Assembly: GCA_964544475.1 (NCBI GenBank)
Contig: CAZJBS010000032.1
Location: forward strand, 1 to 32,438
DNA from: CAZJBS01 sp964544475
Lineage (GTDB): Bacteria; CLD3; SB21
Length of the DNA: 32,438 bases
Direction: 5' to 3'
Position numbers and translations under genes: made by a program. The notes under the pieces were generated by a model. The model saw only the letters and a list, made by a program, of their open reading frames with translations, had not been told where the DNA came from and ran no database searches. Below are positions 1 to 9,732 of this stretch, piece after piece. How positions within the stretch are numbered: the stretch's first letter is position 1; each line of letters starts with the position of its first letter.

Positions 1-977
1 TCCCGGCGTCCATGTCTGATCTCGACCAATTCACTGCGAACCAGCAGCACGAGGTTTTCCCAAGTCTCGGACAGTTCAATCCCAAGGGATTCGGCGAGGT
101 CGACCAGGTGGCGGCGGCCGTCGATCTCCTTATAGAGCAGATTGGCGGACAAGCGACCGGGGAAGTGCCTCTCCCGTGAGCCGTTATCAACGGTAATCCG
201 GGCCGGCACGACAAGACGCATGGCCTCCACCCTCTTTTCGATCACGAGCCGGTCCCGAACCATTCTGTTGATGACACCCAGGTACGCGGTCTCATCGTGA
301 CCGATCTTTTCCAGAATTCGCAAAATGGTGCGTCGTCCGTTAACATAGGAGAGGACCAGCCACTGATCATGGTCCAGAGTCAGTCGATCACCTTCCGAAG
401 CGGCCGACCGATTGATCTTCAGTACCGATCGGATGGAACTGATATTGGCCGCCATGGCTCTCCACTCGTCGACGCGCTGGGCATTTTCGAGCAGGAGGAA
501 ATCCATTTCAAGTCCAACGGACGCATCGAAGCGGCCTGCCACATCATCGGCCGTCCAGTCCTCGAACTCGAAGCGGCCCTGAGTCCACCTCATGAGACGA
601 AAAACAACTTCGCGCAGAAAACGATTCAGCAAACGGGACATGGATTCCTGTCGATTTTCGAGAACGCCCATACCCTGCAGAATTTCCCCAACCATGGCAG
701 GCATGTGTTTCTGGAGTTCCAATGCCCGCGTCAGATGATCCATCTCAACGAGGTTGTGCGAAATGAGAAATTCGCCAAATGTCAGGTCCTCCGGTGAGGA
801 GGCCGACAGGATCATGTTTTTTTGTATTGTAATACGCCCACGCCTTGAACCCTCTGAAAAATGCAAGACACCATTCTTGCCGGACAGTTTGACAAGTTGG
901 AGCACGGAAACGACGGACGTCTCCGCCAGGTTTCCCTGCAGGATAATCCGAGGTTGATATTGAAGTTCGGGAATCAC
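1..977 (-). CDS. DUF4388 (PATAN-type) domain protein, C-terminus beyond the window
   Basis: The frame is open from a GTG at 977 to the left edge without a stop (325 codons), so the C-terminus is missing. Residues about 10-110 look like DUF4388: an opening GNLAETSVVSVLQLVKLSGK, then NGVLHFSEGSRRGRI and a KNMILSASSPEDLTFGEFL segment. Two later segments share the pattern hydrophobic-(N/D)GRR-(T/H)-(I/L)-x2-(I/L)-(A/L)-E, around NGRRTILRILEKIG and DGRRHLVDLAESLG, like the repeated winged-helix-like units seen downstream of DUF4388 in many proteins. The start is chosen because AGGAG (982-986) lies 4 nt upstream and the domain begins about 15 residues later. DUF4388 proteins are usually linked to signalling or motility regulation, but no specific role can be assigned. 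It is transcribed divergently from gmk. No membrane segment or signal peptide is visible. Confidence 0.8.
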   Translation of the reverse strand, partial: MIPELQYQPRIILQGNLAETSVVSVLQLVKLSGKNGVLHFSEGSRRGRITIQKNMILSASSPEDLTFGEFLISHNLVEMDHLTRALELQKHMPAMVGEILQGMGVLENRQESMSRLLNRFLREVVFRLMRWTQGRFEFEDWTADDVAGRFDASVGLEMDFLLLENAQRVDEWRAMAANISSIRSVLKINRSAASEGDRLTLDHDQWLVLSYVNGRRTILRILEKIGHDETAYLGVINRMVRDRLVIEKRVEAMRLVVPARITVDNGSRERHFPGRLSANLLYKEIDGRRHLVDLAESLGIELSETWENLVLLVRSELVEIRHGRR

Positions 978-1072
978 GACGCTCCTATGTTGGAACCACT
1001 CCGCCTGGCATGCAAAAAAGATAGGCCGTGACTGTTAGTGGCGGACTATCAGCAGATTACGCTCCCGTGATC

Positions 1073-1093
1073 CAGCTTATGGCAAATAAGCTG
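1073..1093. repeat. Perfect 8 bp inverted repeat in the divergent intergenic region
   Basis: CAGCTTAT (1073-1080) and ATAAGCTG (1086-1093) are exact reverse complements separated by GGCAA. The repeat lies between the divergent DUF4388 gene and gmk, about 30 bp upstream of the gmk -35 box. It has no T-tract on either side, so an operator or an RNA stem-loop is more likely than a terminator. No regulator can be named. Confidence 0.5.
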
Positions 1094-1122
1094 ACGAATT
1101 GTCAGGAAGGACGAAAAAACGC

Positions 1123-1151
1123 TTGAAGTAGAACTGTATTTGTTCTATCTT
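1123..1151 (+). promoter_or_regulatory. Sigma-70-type promoter for the gmk operon
   Basis: A -35 box TTGAAG (1123-1128) and a -10 box TATCTT (1146-1151) are separated by exactly 17 bp, predicting a start near 1158 and a leader of about 33 nt before gmk. The spacer is filled by an inverted repeat (separate entry), suggesting repressor control. It is a sequence match only. Confidence 0.55.
1129..1147. promoter_or_regulatory. Candidate operator: 6-7-6 inverted repeat within the gmk promoter
   Basis: TAGAAC (1129-1134) and GTTCTA (1142-1147) are perfect reverse complements separated by 7 bp. The repeat fills the -35/-10 spacer and enters the -10 box, the classical position for a repressor operator. 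The half-site GAAC/GTTC resembles those of several LexA-type repressors, but the 7 bp spacing does not match a box I can name with confidence. Confidence 0.4.
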
Positions 1152-1190
1152 TTACTTTAAGTTAATTCTGTACTTAAGAACCAAGGGGCT

Positions 1191-1760
1191 ATGAGCAATC
1201 TGAAGTCAAAGCGCGGAAAATTGATTGTTTTGAGTGCTCCTTCAGGTACGGGTAAAACCGCCATCAAGAATGAACTGCTCAATCAAGATCCTACGTTGGT
1301 ATTCTCCGTTTCGGCGACCACGCGACCGAAGCGTGAAGATGAACGGGACGGAAAAGACTACTACTTCATCAGCGAAAGTGAGTTCAAAGCCCATATTGAC
1401 AACGGAGATTTTATCGAATACGATCATCATTTCGGCAACTATTATGGCACGCTGAAAATGGCTGTGGATCCGGATCTGCAGTTGGGCAGCAATGTTATTC
1501 TGGATGTGGACGTGGTGGGCGCTCTCAATGTAAAGAAAACCTATGGTGATCAGGCGGTTCTGATCTTCATCAAACCGCCATCCATGGAAGAACTCCGCAA
1601 GCGGCTGGAATCCCGAGGCACGGAGACCACGGACAGCCTCAAGATACGGCTTGCGCGCGTCGAAGACGAACTTGGCAAAGCCGATCGATTTGATCACGTC
1701 GTCGTCAACGATATGGTCACGCGCGCCGCCGGCGAAATACTCGATATCATGCGCAAGTGA
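1191..1760 (+). CDS. gmk: Guanylate kinase
   Basis: The enzyme phosphorylates GMP to GDP with ATP in the cytoplasm, supplying GTP and controlling (p)ppGpp precursors. The 189-residue product has the family's usual length. The P-loop APSGTGKT is at residues 16-23, with Ala in place of the common first Gly. The GMP-binding region follows as SVSATTRPKREDERDGKDYYF and the adjoining FIEYDHHFGNYYGT, and LDVDVVGALNVKK matches the Walker B region. The C-terminal lid helix carries ESRGTET and RLARVEDE. The start is supported by AAGGGG just upstream. It is the first gene of a long + strand run; only 3 bp separate its stop from the sigma-54 activator gene, so the two are probably co-transcribed. Confidence 0.97.
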   Translation: MSNLKSKRGKLIVLSAPSGTGKTAIKNELLNQDPTLVFSVSATTRPKREDERDGKDYYFISESEFKAHIDNGDFIEYDHHFGNYYGTLKMAVDPDLQLGSNVILDVDVVGALNVKKTYGDQAVLIFIKPPSMEELRKRLESRGTETTDSLKIRLARVEDELGKADRFDHVVVNDMVTRAAGEILDIMRK

Positions 1761-1763
1761 ATC

Positions 1764-3037
<1,274 letters not shown>

Positions 3038-3041
<4 letters not shown>

Positions 3042-3538
3042 AAACGTTTTTGCTCCCCATCGCCTCTGTGTTGACGACGGCCCTGCTTGCCGCCTGTTCG
3101 TATTCGTTCACGGGCGGCAATCTCGGCGGGCTGAAGTCGGTGACGATTCCGGTCTTTTCGAACGAAACATCGGAACCGGGCATACGGGAGAAGATCACCA
3201 GCGAATTGACGAGGGCTGTCATTGAAGACAACAATCTCAAAGTGACCGATCGCCGGCAGGCGGACGCCGTGCTGTCAGGACGGATCACGCGCATCGACGA
3301 CGTGCCTTTCTCCTTTGAAGGCAGCGGCACGACGTATGCCACACGGGATTACAAGATCACCGTCCAAACGACCATCAAGTTTGAAAATATCAAAGAAAAG
3401 AAAATCATCTGGGAAGAAAATGTCTCCGGGTGGGGCCGATATGCTCTCTCGGGAGACCGGCGACGTGCCGATGGCATTGACGATGCCGTGAAGATGATCA
3501 CCCAGAACATATTGAACAAGATGGTTTCCAATTGGTAA
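3038..3538 (+). CDS. lptE: LptE-like LPS-assembly lipoprotein
   Basis: A 166-residue lipoprotein: signal peptide with lipobox LLAAC and lipidated Cys20, followed by YSFTGGNLGGLKSVTIPVF, the typical opening of the LptE/DUF-type family in which an N-terminal strand precedes a helix (NETSEPGIREKITSELTRAV). Later blocks ADAVLSGRITRI and a DYKITVQTTIKFE strand followed by IIWEENVSGWGRY fit the same fold. LptE plugs the LptD barrel and helps place LPS in the outer leaflet of the outer membrane. Its start codon overlaps the stop of the sigma-54 activator (ATGA). This gene order next to a sigma-54 activator is, from memory, common in FCB bacteria. Family assignment is good; the exact function in this organism is inferred. 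Confidence 0.85.
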
Positions 3539-3570
3539 CCAGGTCCGGAGGAGGAGAGAGTTGAAGCTTT

Positions 3571-5070
3571 ATGAATCTTGATGCCGGTTCGCTCTTTATT
3601 TACGCCTATTTTGCATGCATGTTTGTGCTGTTCGTATTCAGCATGCACAATTTTGTCATGATATACTACTTTCTGAAACATCGACGGGAAAAAGATATAC
3701 AGACCATCGACGTGAGCGAAACGTGGGCCCACGAGCGGCCGATGGTGACGGTGCAGTTGCCGATTTTCAATGAATCCGTCGTGGCGGAACGTCTGATTGA
3801 AGCGACGTCTCGTTTGGACTGGCCGAAAGAACGTCTGGAGATTCAGGTCCTTGATGATTCGACCGATGAAACGGCGGATTTGACCCGGGGGGCCGTCGAG
3901 CGTCTGGCCGCACGCGGTTTCCGAATCCGCTGGTATCACCGTACGGAACGGAAGGGCTACAAAGCCGGCGCACTTCGCGAGGCCCTGCCGGAAGCGGCGG
4001 GCACATACGTGGCCATTTTCGACGCGGATTTTATTCCCGATCGTGATTTTCTCAATCACACTCTGCCGTATTTTGTTGACCGCCATATCGGCATGGTCCA
4101 GACGCGATGGGGTCACCTTAACGAAGATTATTCGCTGCTCACCAAAGCCCAGGCCATAGGTTTGAACGGTCATTTTGTCATCCAGCAACTGGCCCGCAGC
4201 CGCGCAGGGTTTTTCATGAATTTCAACGGCACGGGCGGCATATGGAAGAAGGATTGCATTCTCGACGCCGGCAACTGGCATGACGACACGCTGACCGAGG
4301 ACCTGGATCTGAGCTACCGCGCCCAATTGAAGGGCTGGAAATTTGTCTATCTCAATGACGTTGTTTCTCCCGGGGAGTTGCCGGTCGAGATCAACGCGTT
4401 GAAATCCCAGCAATTTCGATGGACCAAGGGTTCCATCGAAACCGCGAAAAAACTGGTGCCAAAAATTTTGAGATCGGAATTGCCGCTGTGGCCCAAAATC
4501 CAGGCGCTTTTTCATCTCACGAGCAATTTTTCATATGTGTTCGTCCTGGCCTCCTGTGTGCTTAATTCGACCGTCCTGTTTTATCACAACGAGAACGGCC
4601 GGTTTGACATCATACTGGACACCATGACGTTTTTTGTTCTGACGCTGCTTGGTTTGTTTGTATTTTATCTGTATTCTGAAAAAACCATCAATCCCAACTG
4701 GAAGCGGCGTATGTTGCTGTTCCCGGTTTTCATGATGGGTAGTATTGGGTTGTCCATCAGCAATTCCAAGGCGGTCCTTGAAGGATTTTTCAATATCAAA
4801 TCCGCCTTCATACGGACCCCCAAATGGGGTCTCCTGGGCGGTCACCGTCCCGCGCGGCGACACAAGATTGCGATTGACAAGACCGTCATGCTCGAGATCG
4901 GGATGATCGCATACGTCATATGGACTTCCGCGGTGGGCATTCAAAACTACGTCAATCATAAGGCCAATTTCATCGGCATGATTTTTTTCAATATCTGGAC
5001 TCTGATCGGTTTTTCGATGATCGTGCTTATGTCCCTCAAGCACATTTTGGAGTCGCGCCGTGAGGCGTGA
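3571..5070 (+). CDS. Membrane-bound family 2 glycosyltransferase (cellulose-synthase-like)
   Basis: A 499-residue processive-type GT2 enzyme. There is a transmembrane helix at about residues 7-34, a cytosolic catalytic domain at about 55-290, and four or so C-terminal helices (about 310-335, 347-366, 375-395, 430-490). Catalytic signatures are complete: DDS (95-97), DAD (151-153), TED (242-244) and QQFRW (280-284), the D,D,D,QxxRW set of cellulose synthase-like enzymes, with FNGTGGIW between them. The sugar donor and acceptor cannot be read from sequence; beta-glucan or glucomannan synthesis and glycolipid glucosylation are the main options. An in-frame TGA closely upstream fixes the ATG at 3571, although the GGAGGAGGAG stretch is somewhat distant. 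It follows lptE by 32 bp, suggesting an envelope polymer or glycolipid. Confidence 0.9.
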   Translation: MNLDAGSLFIYAYFACMFVLFVFSMHNFVMIYYFLKHRREKDIQTIDVSETWAHERPMVTVQLPIFNESVVAERLIEATSRLDWPKERLEIQVLDDSTDETADLTRGAVERLAARGFRIRWYHRTERKGYKAGALREALPEAAGTYVAIFDADFIPDRDFLNHTLPYFVDRHIGMVQTRWGHLNEDYSLLTKAQAIGLNGHFVIQQLARSRAGFFMNFNGTGGIWKKDCILDAGNWHDDTLTEDLDLSYRAQLKGWKFVYLNDVVSPGELPVEINALKSQQFRWTKGSIETAKKLVPKILRSELPLWPKIQALFHLTSNFSYVFVLASCVLNSTVLFYHNENGRFDIILDTMTFFVLTLLGLFVFYLYSEKTINPNWKRRMLLFPVFMMGSIGLSISNSKAVLEGFFNIKSAFIRTPKWGLLGGHRPARRHKIAIDKTVMLEIGMIAYVIWTSAVGIQNYVNHKANFIGMIFFNIWTLIGFSMIVLMSLKHILESRREA

Positions 5071-5099
5071 CCGCGTCACCTTTTTTTGAGAGGCCATCC

Positions 5100-7136
5100 A
5101 TGGCACAACCTGTTAAGAACCAGGCCGTCGCCGTCAGCAACAAGGACATTCTCGCCGAAGTCAACCTGATTTCGCAGATCCACCAGATCGAGACCAGGCT
5201 GGCGGTGCAACCCCGGAGCATGCGATTCGCCCAATTGGCGGACGCGTACATCAACATGGGTCAATACGATGACGGCATCCAAATCTGTGAAGAAGGGTTG
5301 AAAAACTATCCGCATTATGTCACGGCGGCCCTCGTGCAGGCCAAGGGTTATTACTACAGCGGCAACAAGAACAAAGCGCGTCAGATTCTCGAGGATTTCC
5401 TGCATGTCCGTCCGTCCCATATCGCCGCCCGAAAAATGCTCGGGGATATCGCGCTCGAAAATGACGACGTGAAAGCGGCGGTCGGCCACTACCGTGTGGC
5501 CTTGCGTCTGGATCCGATCAATCGCGACATTATTCAGGCCTTGGTGGATCTCAAGGATCAATACCAGAGAATCAAGGAAGGCGCCGCCTCCGAGGACGAA
5601 GAAGACGATGTCATCCGTCCGCGGGAGAAAGCGCCGCTCAGCCGGACCGTAGCGCCCGCCGAAACGCGGCCTGCGGCCAAGGACATCAAGACGGCAACGT
5701 CCAAGAGAGATCTGACGGAAGAGATCGAGCAGGTGGAAGATTCGATTGTCGCTTCGCTTATGGGCGACGAGCCTGCCGAAAAACCCCCGGTCAAGACCGC
5801 CGGTGAAACCATGACGAAACCCACCGTTGAAGAGGTCAAGCCGGTCATCAAGCCGCCGGAGGCATCCCGAGTTGAGACGTCTCCAACGGCGGAAACCACG
5901 CCCATCCCGGATACGGCCGGGCTTACACCCGCCTTTACCGACGCGCGCGGCATGTTGTATTTCTATGCGGATGAAGAGCTGTCCTTTGCCCATTTCAAGA
6001 CGCGGAACGACCTGGTCAAACAGGGCCGCGCTGTCGTGATGGCACGGGCCGAACTGGATCAACTCATCGCGCAATCCTCCGGCAAAGTCATTCCACCGGC
6101 CGACAAAACGCCGGCGATCGATTTCGAAGAAAAAATCGAAACCCCTTCGCGTAAGCCGATCCTGGATTTTGATGACGCGTTTGAAGTCGGCGAGATCCGT
6201 AAACCAACGCCCAAGCCGCCGATGGTCGAGGCGCCGGCGGAGGAACAATGGTCATCCGAAGCATCCGATGAGCCGCTGACCAAGGAAGAACAGGAGGTCA
6301 TCCTTTCGGAAGTCGAAGTTTCATATCGGGATTACCTCGACCTGATCACGGACGAGGAAGAACTGCTTGAAGCCATTTTCCCGGATGAACAGCCGGTCGC
6401 ACACGAGGAAGAAACCAGCCCCATTGTCGCCGAGATTACGGGGATTCAGCCCCGCACGTTGGCCGACGCCGACGATGCGCTGATGAGTTACGACGCGTAC
6501 CTGTCCACGCTGGACGACGAGGACCTTGTCGCCGAAGCCTCGCTGGAAGAGGACGCTGTGATGAGTCTGGACGCCTACGCGCGTTATCTTGACGACAGCG
6601 ATGAAGCCATCGATTTGGCCACGTATGCGCTGGTGACCGGTCACGATGGAGAACTCTGGCGTTCATTCGAGCCGGGAGAAGAACGCGTGCTTTCGTACCG
6701 GGATTATCTTGCCGAACCCCTCGCGAACGAGACCCGCGCGGAAGCCACCTTCGCCGTGACCGCTGTCGCGCCCGAGGCCGTTGCCGCCGAGACCTACGCG
6801 ACGGCCGATACGGTCATGCCGGAAGTGGCCGCGCCCGTCATGGAGGTTCTGAAACATCCGGAACCCGAACAGGTTCGCGCCGAACCGACGGCGGTGGCCG
6901 AAACGGCGGTCGTGGAAGAAGAAGAGGCGGTGGAATACATCGAAGAAGAAGAGGACATCAATCCGGCGGATGCCTCCATGGAACTCGTCGAACAATATGC
7001 GGCCCGCGGACAATTTGGCGCCGCTTTCAAGGTTTGCCGCATGTTGAAACTCAACAACCCGACCGATGCCAAGATCGATCGAAAAATACTGGAACTCAAA
7101 CGGTTGTATGTGTGGAGCACGCAAATGGTCGGATGA
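5100..7136 (+). CDS. TPR protein with long acidic middle and short repeated Ser-Tyr-x-x-Tyr-Leu motifs
   Basis: A 678-residue protein. Residues about 20-165 form TPR-like helical repeats (RFAQLADAYINMGQYDDGIQ, ARKMLGDIALENDDVKAAVG). The next 450 residues are rich in Glu, Ala, Pro and Thr and probably disordered, then a last TPR-like helix pair appears (ELVEQYAARGQFGAAFKVC). The acidic part carries four copies of a six-residue motif: SYRDYL at 408, SYDAYL at 463, SLDAYA at 489 and SYRDYL at 532. The ATG at 5100 is preferred because GAGAGG lies 6-7 nt upstream; a GTG at 5067 overlapping the glycosyltransferase stop would add 11 residues. There is no signal peptide. It probably acts as a scaffold or adaptor in the cytoplasm; the family is not recognised beyond TPR. 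Confidence 0.85.
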   Translation: MAQPVKNQAVAVSNKDILAEVNLISQIHQIETRLAVQPRSMRFAQLADAYINMGQYDDGIQICEEGLKNYPHYVTAALVQAKGYYYSGNKNKARQILEDFLHVRPSHIAARKMLGDIALENDDVKAAVGHYRVALRLDPINRDIIQALVDLKDQYQRIKEGAASEDEEDDVIRPREKAPLSRTVAPAETRPAAKDIKTATSKRDLTEEIEQVEDSIVASLMGDEPAEKPPVKTAGETMTKPTVEEVKPVIKPPEASRVETSPTAETTPIPDTAGLTPAFTDARGMLYFYADEELSFAHFKTRNDLVKQGRAVVMARAELDQLIAQSSGKVIPPADKTPAIDFEEKIETPSRKPILDFDDAFEVGEIRKPTPKPPMVEAPAEEQWSSEASDEPLTKEEQEVILSEVEVSYRDYLDLITDEEELLEAIFPDEQPVAHEEETSPIVAEITGIQPRTLADADDALMSYDAYLSTLDDEDLVAEASLEEDAVMSLDAYARYLDDSDEAIDLATYALVTGHDGELWRSFEPGEERVLSYRDYLAEPLANETRAEATFAVTAVAPEAVAAETYATADTVMPEVAAPVMEVLKHPEPEQVRAEPTAVAETAVVEEEEAVEYIEEEEDINPADASMELVEQYAARGQFGAAFKVCRMLKLNNPTDAKIDRKILELKRLYVWSTQMVG

Positions 7137-7191
7137 TTGCCGCCGCTCCACACACCATTCCCACTCTATCCATCACGAAGGAGAACCTGTC

Positions 7192-7572
7192 ATGAACCTC
7201 CCCGAGAATCTGTTATACACTTCCAGTCACGAATGGACGCTCCTTGAAGGCGACGTGGCCACCGTCGGTATCACCGATTATGCCCAGTCGGAATTGGGTG
7301 ACATCATCTTTGTGGAAGCCCCTGAGGTTGGAAAGAAAGTCACCGCCGGCGAACCCATGGGTTCCATCGAAGCGGTGAAGACGGTCAGCGATATCTATGC
7401 CCCGTTTTCCGGCGAAGTGACGGCGGTGAACGACAAACTCGACGACACACCCGAAGTCATCAACAGCGATCCGTACGGCGCCGGATGGATTGTCAGGATC
7501 AAGGTTTCCGATCCGGGCCCGAAAGACAAGCTTTTTTCCGCATCCAAATACCAGGCGTCCATTGGCCATTAA
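7192..7572 (+). CDS. gcvH: Glycine cleavage system H protein
   Basis: GcvH carries the aminomethyl group from P protein to T protein on a lipoyl arm and passes electrons to the L protein. The 126-residue product has the normal length. The lipoyl-lysine is K63 in GSIEAVKTVSDIYAP, and the family landmarks SSHEWTLLEGDVATVGITDY, AQSELGDIIFVEAPEVG and LDDTPEVINSDPYGAGW are all present. The start is set by AAGGAG 7 nt before ATG 7192; reading further upstream would overlap the TPR gene and lose the family N-terminus. It lies 55 bp after the TPR gene and 27 bp before the hybrid kinase. gcvP follows two genes later, but gcvT is not in the window. Confidence 0.97.
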   Translation: MNLPENLLYTSSHEWTLLEGDVATVGITDYAQSELGDIIFVEAPEVGKKVTAGEPMGSIEAVKTVSDIYAPFSGEVTAVNDKLDDTPEVINSDPYGAGWIVRIKVSDPGPKDKLFSASKYQASIGH

Positions 7573-7599
7573 GCACTTTTCGGATACGAAAGTCGTTCG

Positions 7600-9729
7600 A
7601 TGAAATCTTCCAAAAAGAAAACGTCGCGCAAGGCGCCGGCCGGCCGTTCATCCGAAGATGCACGGCGAAAAAAACCGTCCAGGACCACCCGACGCGTCAC
7701 GCCGGTCATGGACATACGCTGGGATGCCATGATACCCGCGCTGACGTTGGATCCTGCCGCAGGTTTTGTGGTGCTCTCAGAAATTTCTTGTCTTTATGTG
7801 AGTCCCTGGGTTCGTACATTTCTTGCGCTGGACAGTATCACGATGCCCTCCGCGTCGGAAGTCGAGGAAAAGCTTCGCAGCGCCTTCAAGCGAACGGTGG
7901 CGTGGGCCCCCTCCGAGGCGGTCCGGATTGAAAATGTCGAGACCACGCACGGGAGCATTCGTCATACCGATCTTTTTATCACACCGCTGGCGGATCACCG
8001 TGTCCGTGTGATCTTCGTCCGCGACAAAACCGATTTCATCCAGCGCGAGCGCGCCGTGGCCGAAGCGTACCGCGATCTCGAAAACCGCAAGTTCGAATTC
8101 GAAAAACGCAATCAGCAGATCGAACAGGCCCACCGCGAACTCGAAGAAGTGAAACATTCGGTGCTCGAGGCAAACCGGCTCAAGTCGGAATTCCTGTCCA
8201 ACATGAGCCATGAACTCCGCACGCCGCTCAATTCCATTCTGGCCCTTTCCAGCATCCTGCTCGCCCGGATGGATGGTGAACTCACGGAAGAACAGGACAA
8301 GCAAATTCGCATCATCGAGAAAAGCGGCAAGAGCCTGCTGGCTTTGATCAATGACATCCTGGATTTGTCGAAGATCGAGGCGGGACGCATGGACCTCATT
8401 TTCACGGAATATGCGGTGCCGGAATTCCTGGACATGATCCGCAGTACGATCAATCCCCTTCTTCGGGAATCGAATCTCGAATTTGACGTGACGATCGATC
8501 CCGGTATCGACGTCCATTCCACGGACGAGAACAAACTGAAACAGGCGCTTCTCAACCTGCTCTCCAATGCCATCAAGTTCACCCCGTCCGGCAAAGTGAC
8601 GTTGCAGGTCCGGAATACGAAATTCAACGACGTGCTCGAGTATGCCGTGATTGACACGGGCATCGGCATCGAGCAAACGCATTTTGAGAGCATCTTCGAT
8701 CCTTTTCGTCAGATCGACGGATCTGCGACCCGCAAGTACGGCGGAACCGGACTCGGCCTTGCGTTGACCAAGAAGGTCATTGAATTGCTCGGCGGCCGCA
8801 TCTGGGTTGAGAGTGAAGTCAACCGGGGTTCGAAATTTTGTTTCATTCTTCCCGCCAAGCGGCGCGGCCAGTCGACGCAGGTTCTAAGCGAACAGGAAAT
8901 CGATACCATGGTGGCTGAGTCTCGTCATCCGACGTCGGTCGTGGTGCCTGACGAGGAGGCCGTCGCGCTTGACCCCGACCGCCGAAAAATTCTGGTCGTG
9001 GACGACGATGAAGAGTCGCTCTACATCATGAAAAAGTATCTTAGCGACGGCGCTTTTCAAATGATCAACGCCCGCGACGGCATGACGGCCATTCAGAAGG
9101 CGCGGGAACTCCAGCCGGACATCATCACGCTCGACATCATGATGCCGAAAAAAGACGGCTGGGAGGTTTTGCAGGAACTCAAGCGCGACGCGTCCACCCG
9201 CAATATTCCCGTCGTGGTCATCTCCATGCTCGACAGCCGCAAGCTGGGATACAGTCTCGGCGCCGCCGACTACATGGTCAAACCCATTGTGAAGGAGACG
9301 CTCGTCAAGCACCTGACAAAACTGAGCGAAGAGCACAGCCTTAAGAAGATTCTCATTGTGGACGACGACCTTTCCCAGGCCGAGCTCGTCGAAGAAATCC
9401 TGGAGAGCGACGATTTCATTTCCGAGGTGGCGACCAACGGGGAAATGGCCATTCAATTGCTGCGTCGCAAGAATTTCGACCTGGTTATTCTCGATCTCCT
9501 GATGCCCCATATCGACGGTTTTGAAGTGCTCCAAAGCATTCAGTCCAATGACCTGGCCAGGAACACGCCGGTCCTGGTTCTGACCGGCAAGGTTCTGACG
9601 CAGGACGACCAGCAGAAATTGTCCATGGGCAATTGTCATATTTTTCAAAAGAGCATGTTCTCACGCGAAAAATTACTGGAAAACATTCATCGTGTGCTTG
9701 AAGAGTTGCCCCCGAAAACGAATGGTTAG
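7600..9729 (+). CDS. Cytoplasmic hybrid histidine kinase with two C-terminal receiver domains
   Basis: A 709-residue sensor kinase with no transmembrane segment. Layout: Lys/Arg-rich tail (1-34); PAS-like input region (about 40-145); coiled coil (about 145-195); HisKA domain with the phospho-acceptor H204 in SHELRTPLNS; HATPase domain with N-box LLNLLSNAIKF, G1 DTGIGI (about 352) and G2 GGTGLGL (about 381); receiver 1 with DDD (468-470), phospho-Asp D512 and K561; receiver 2 with DDD (588-590), D632 and K684. Receiver 2 has QKS rather than the usual KP around the Lys, but the acidic triad and Lys are kept. The signal sensed is unknown. It sits between gcvH and a receiver-GGDEF gene that begins 3 bp after its stop, and gcvP follows, so the kinase is embedded in glycine-cleavage genes. 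Confidence 0.95.
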   Translation: MKSSKKKTSRKAPAGRSSEDARRKKPSRTTRRVTPVMDIRWDAMIPALTLDPAAGFVVLSEISCLYVSPWVRTFLALDSITMPSASEVEEKLRSAFKRTVAWAPSEAVRIENVETTHGSIRHTDLFITPLADHRVRVIFVRDKTDFIQRERAVAEAYRDLENRKFEFEKRNQQIEQAHRELEEVKHSVLEANRLKSEFLSNMSHELRTPLNSILALSSILLARMDGELTEEQDKQIRIIEKSGKSLLALINDILDLSKIEAGRMDLIFTEYAVPEFLDMIRSTINPLLRESNLEFDVTIDPGIDVHSTDENKLKQALLNLLSNAIKFTPSGKVTLQVRNTKFNDVLEYAVIDTGIGIEQTHFESIFDPFRQIDGSATRKYGGTGLGLALTKKVIELLGGRIWVESEVNRGSKFCFILPAKRRGQSTQVLSEQEIDTMVAESRHPTSVVVPDEEAVALDPDRRKILVVDDDEESLYIMKKYLSDGAFQMINARDGMTAIQKARELQPDIITLDIMMPKKDGWEVLQELKRDASTRNIPVVVISMLDSRKLGYSLGAADYMVKPIVKETLVKHLTKLSEEHSLKKILIVDDDLSQAELVEEILESDDFISEVATNGEMAIQLLRRKNFDLVILDLLMPHIDGFEVLQSIQSNDLARNTPVLVLTGKVLTQDDQQKLSMGNCHIFQKSMFSREKLLENIHRVLEELPPKTNG

Positions 9730-9732
9730 CTG

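Noticed and set aside
297..797. Open frame of 166 codons on the + strand
   Set aside because: It is antisense to the DUF4388 gene, whose - strand frame is continuous for 325 codons and has family motifs; the + frame has no recognisable features.
3349..4515. Long antisense frame opposite the glycosyltransferase gene
   Set aside because: The + strand protein has all GT2 catalytic motifs. The antisense frame is a GC-skew shadow with no family features.
5067..5099. GTG start overlapping the glycosyltransferase stop as the TPR gene start
   Set aside because: It would add 11 residues without a Shine-Dalgarno; ATG 5100 has GAGAGG at good spacing.
5076..6248. Antisense frame of 390 codons opposite the TPR gene
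   Set aside because: Arg/Gly/Phe-rich shadow of an acidic gene; no domain signature or plausible ribosome-binding site.
7137..7191. Possible glycine riboswitch ahead of gcvH
   Set aside because: The gap is only 55 bp, too short for the usual aptamer, and no paired-aptamer core is visible.
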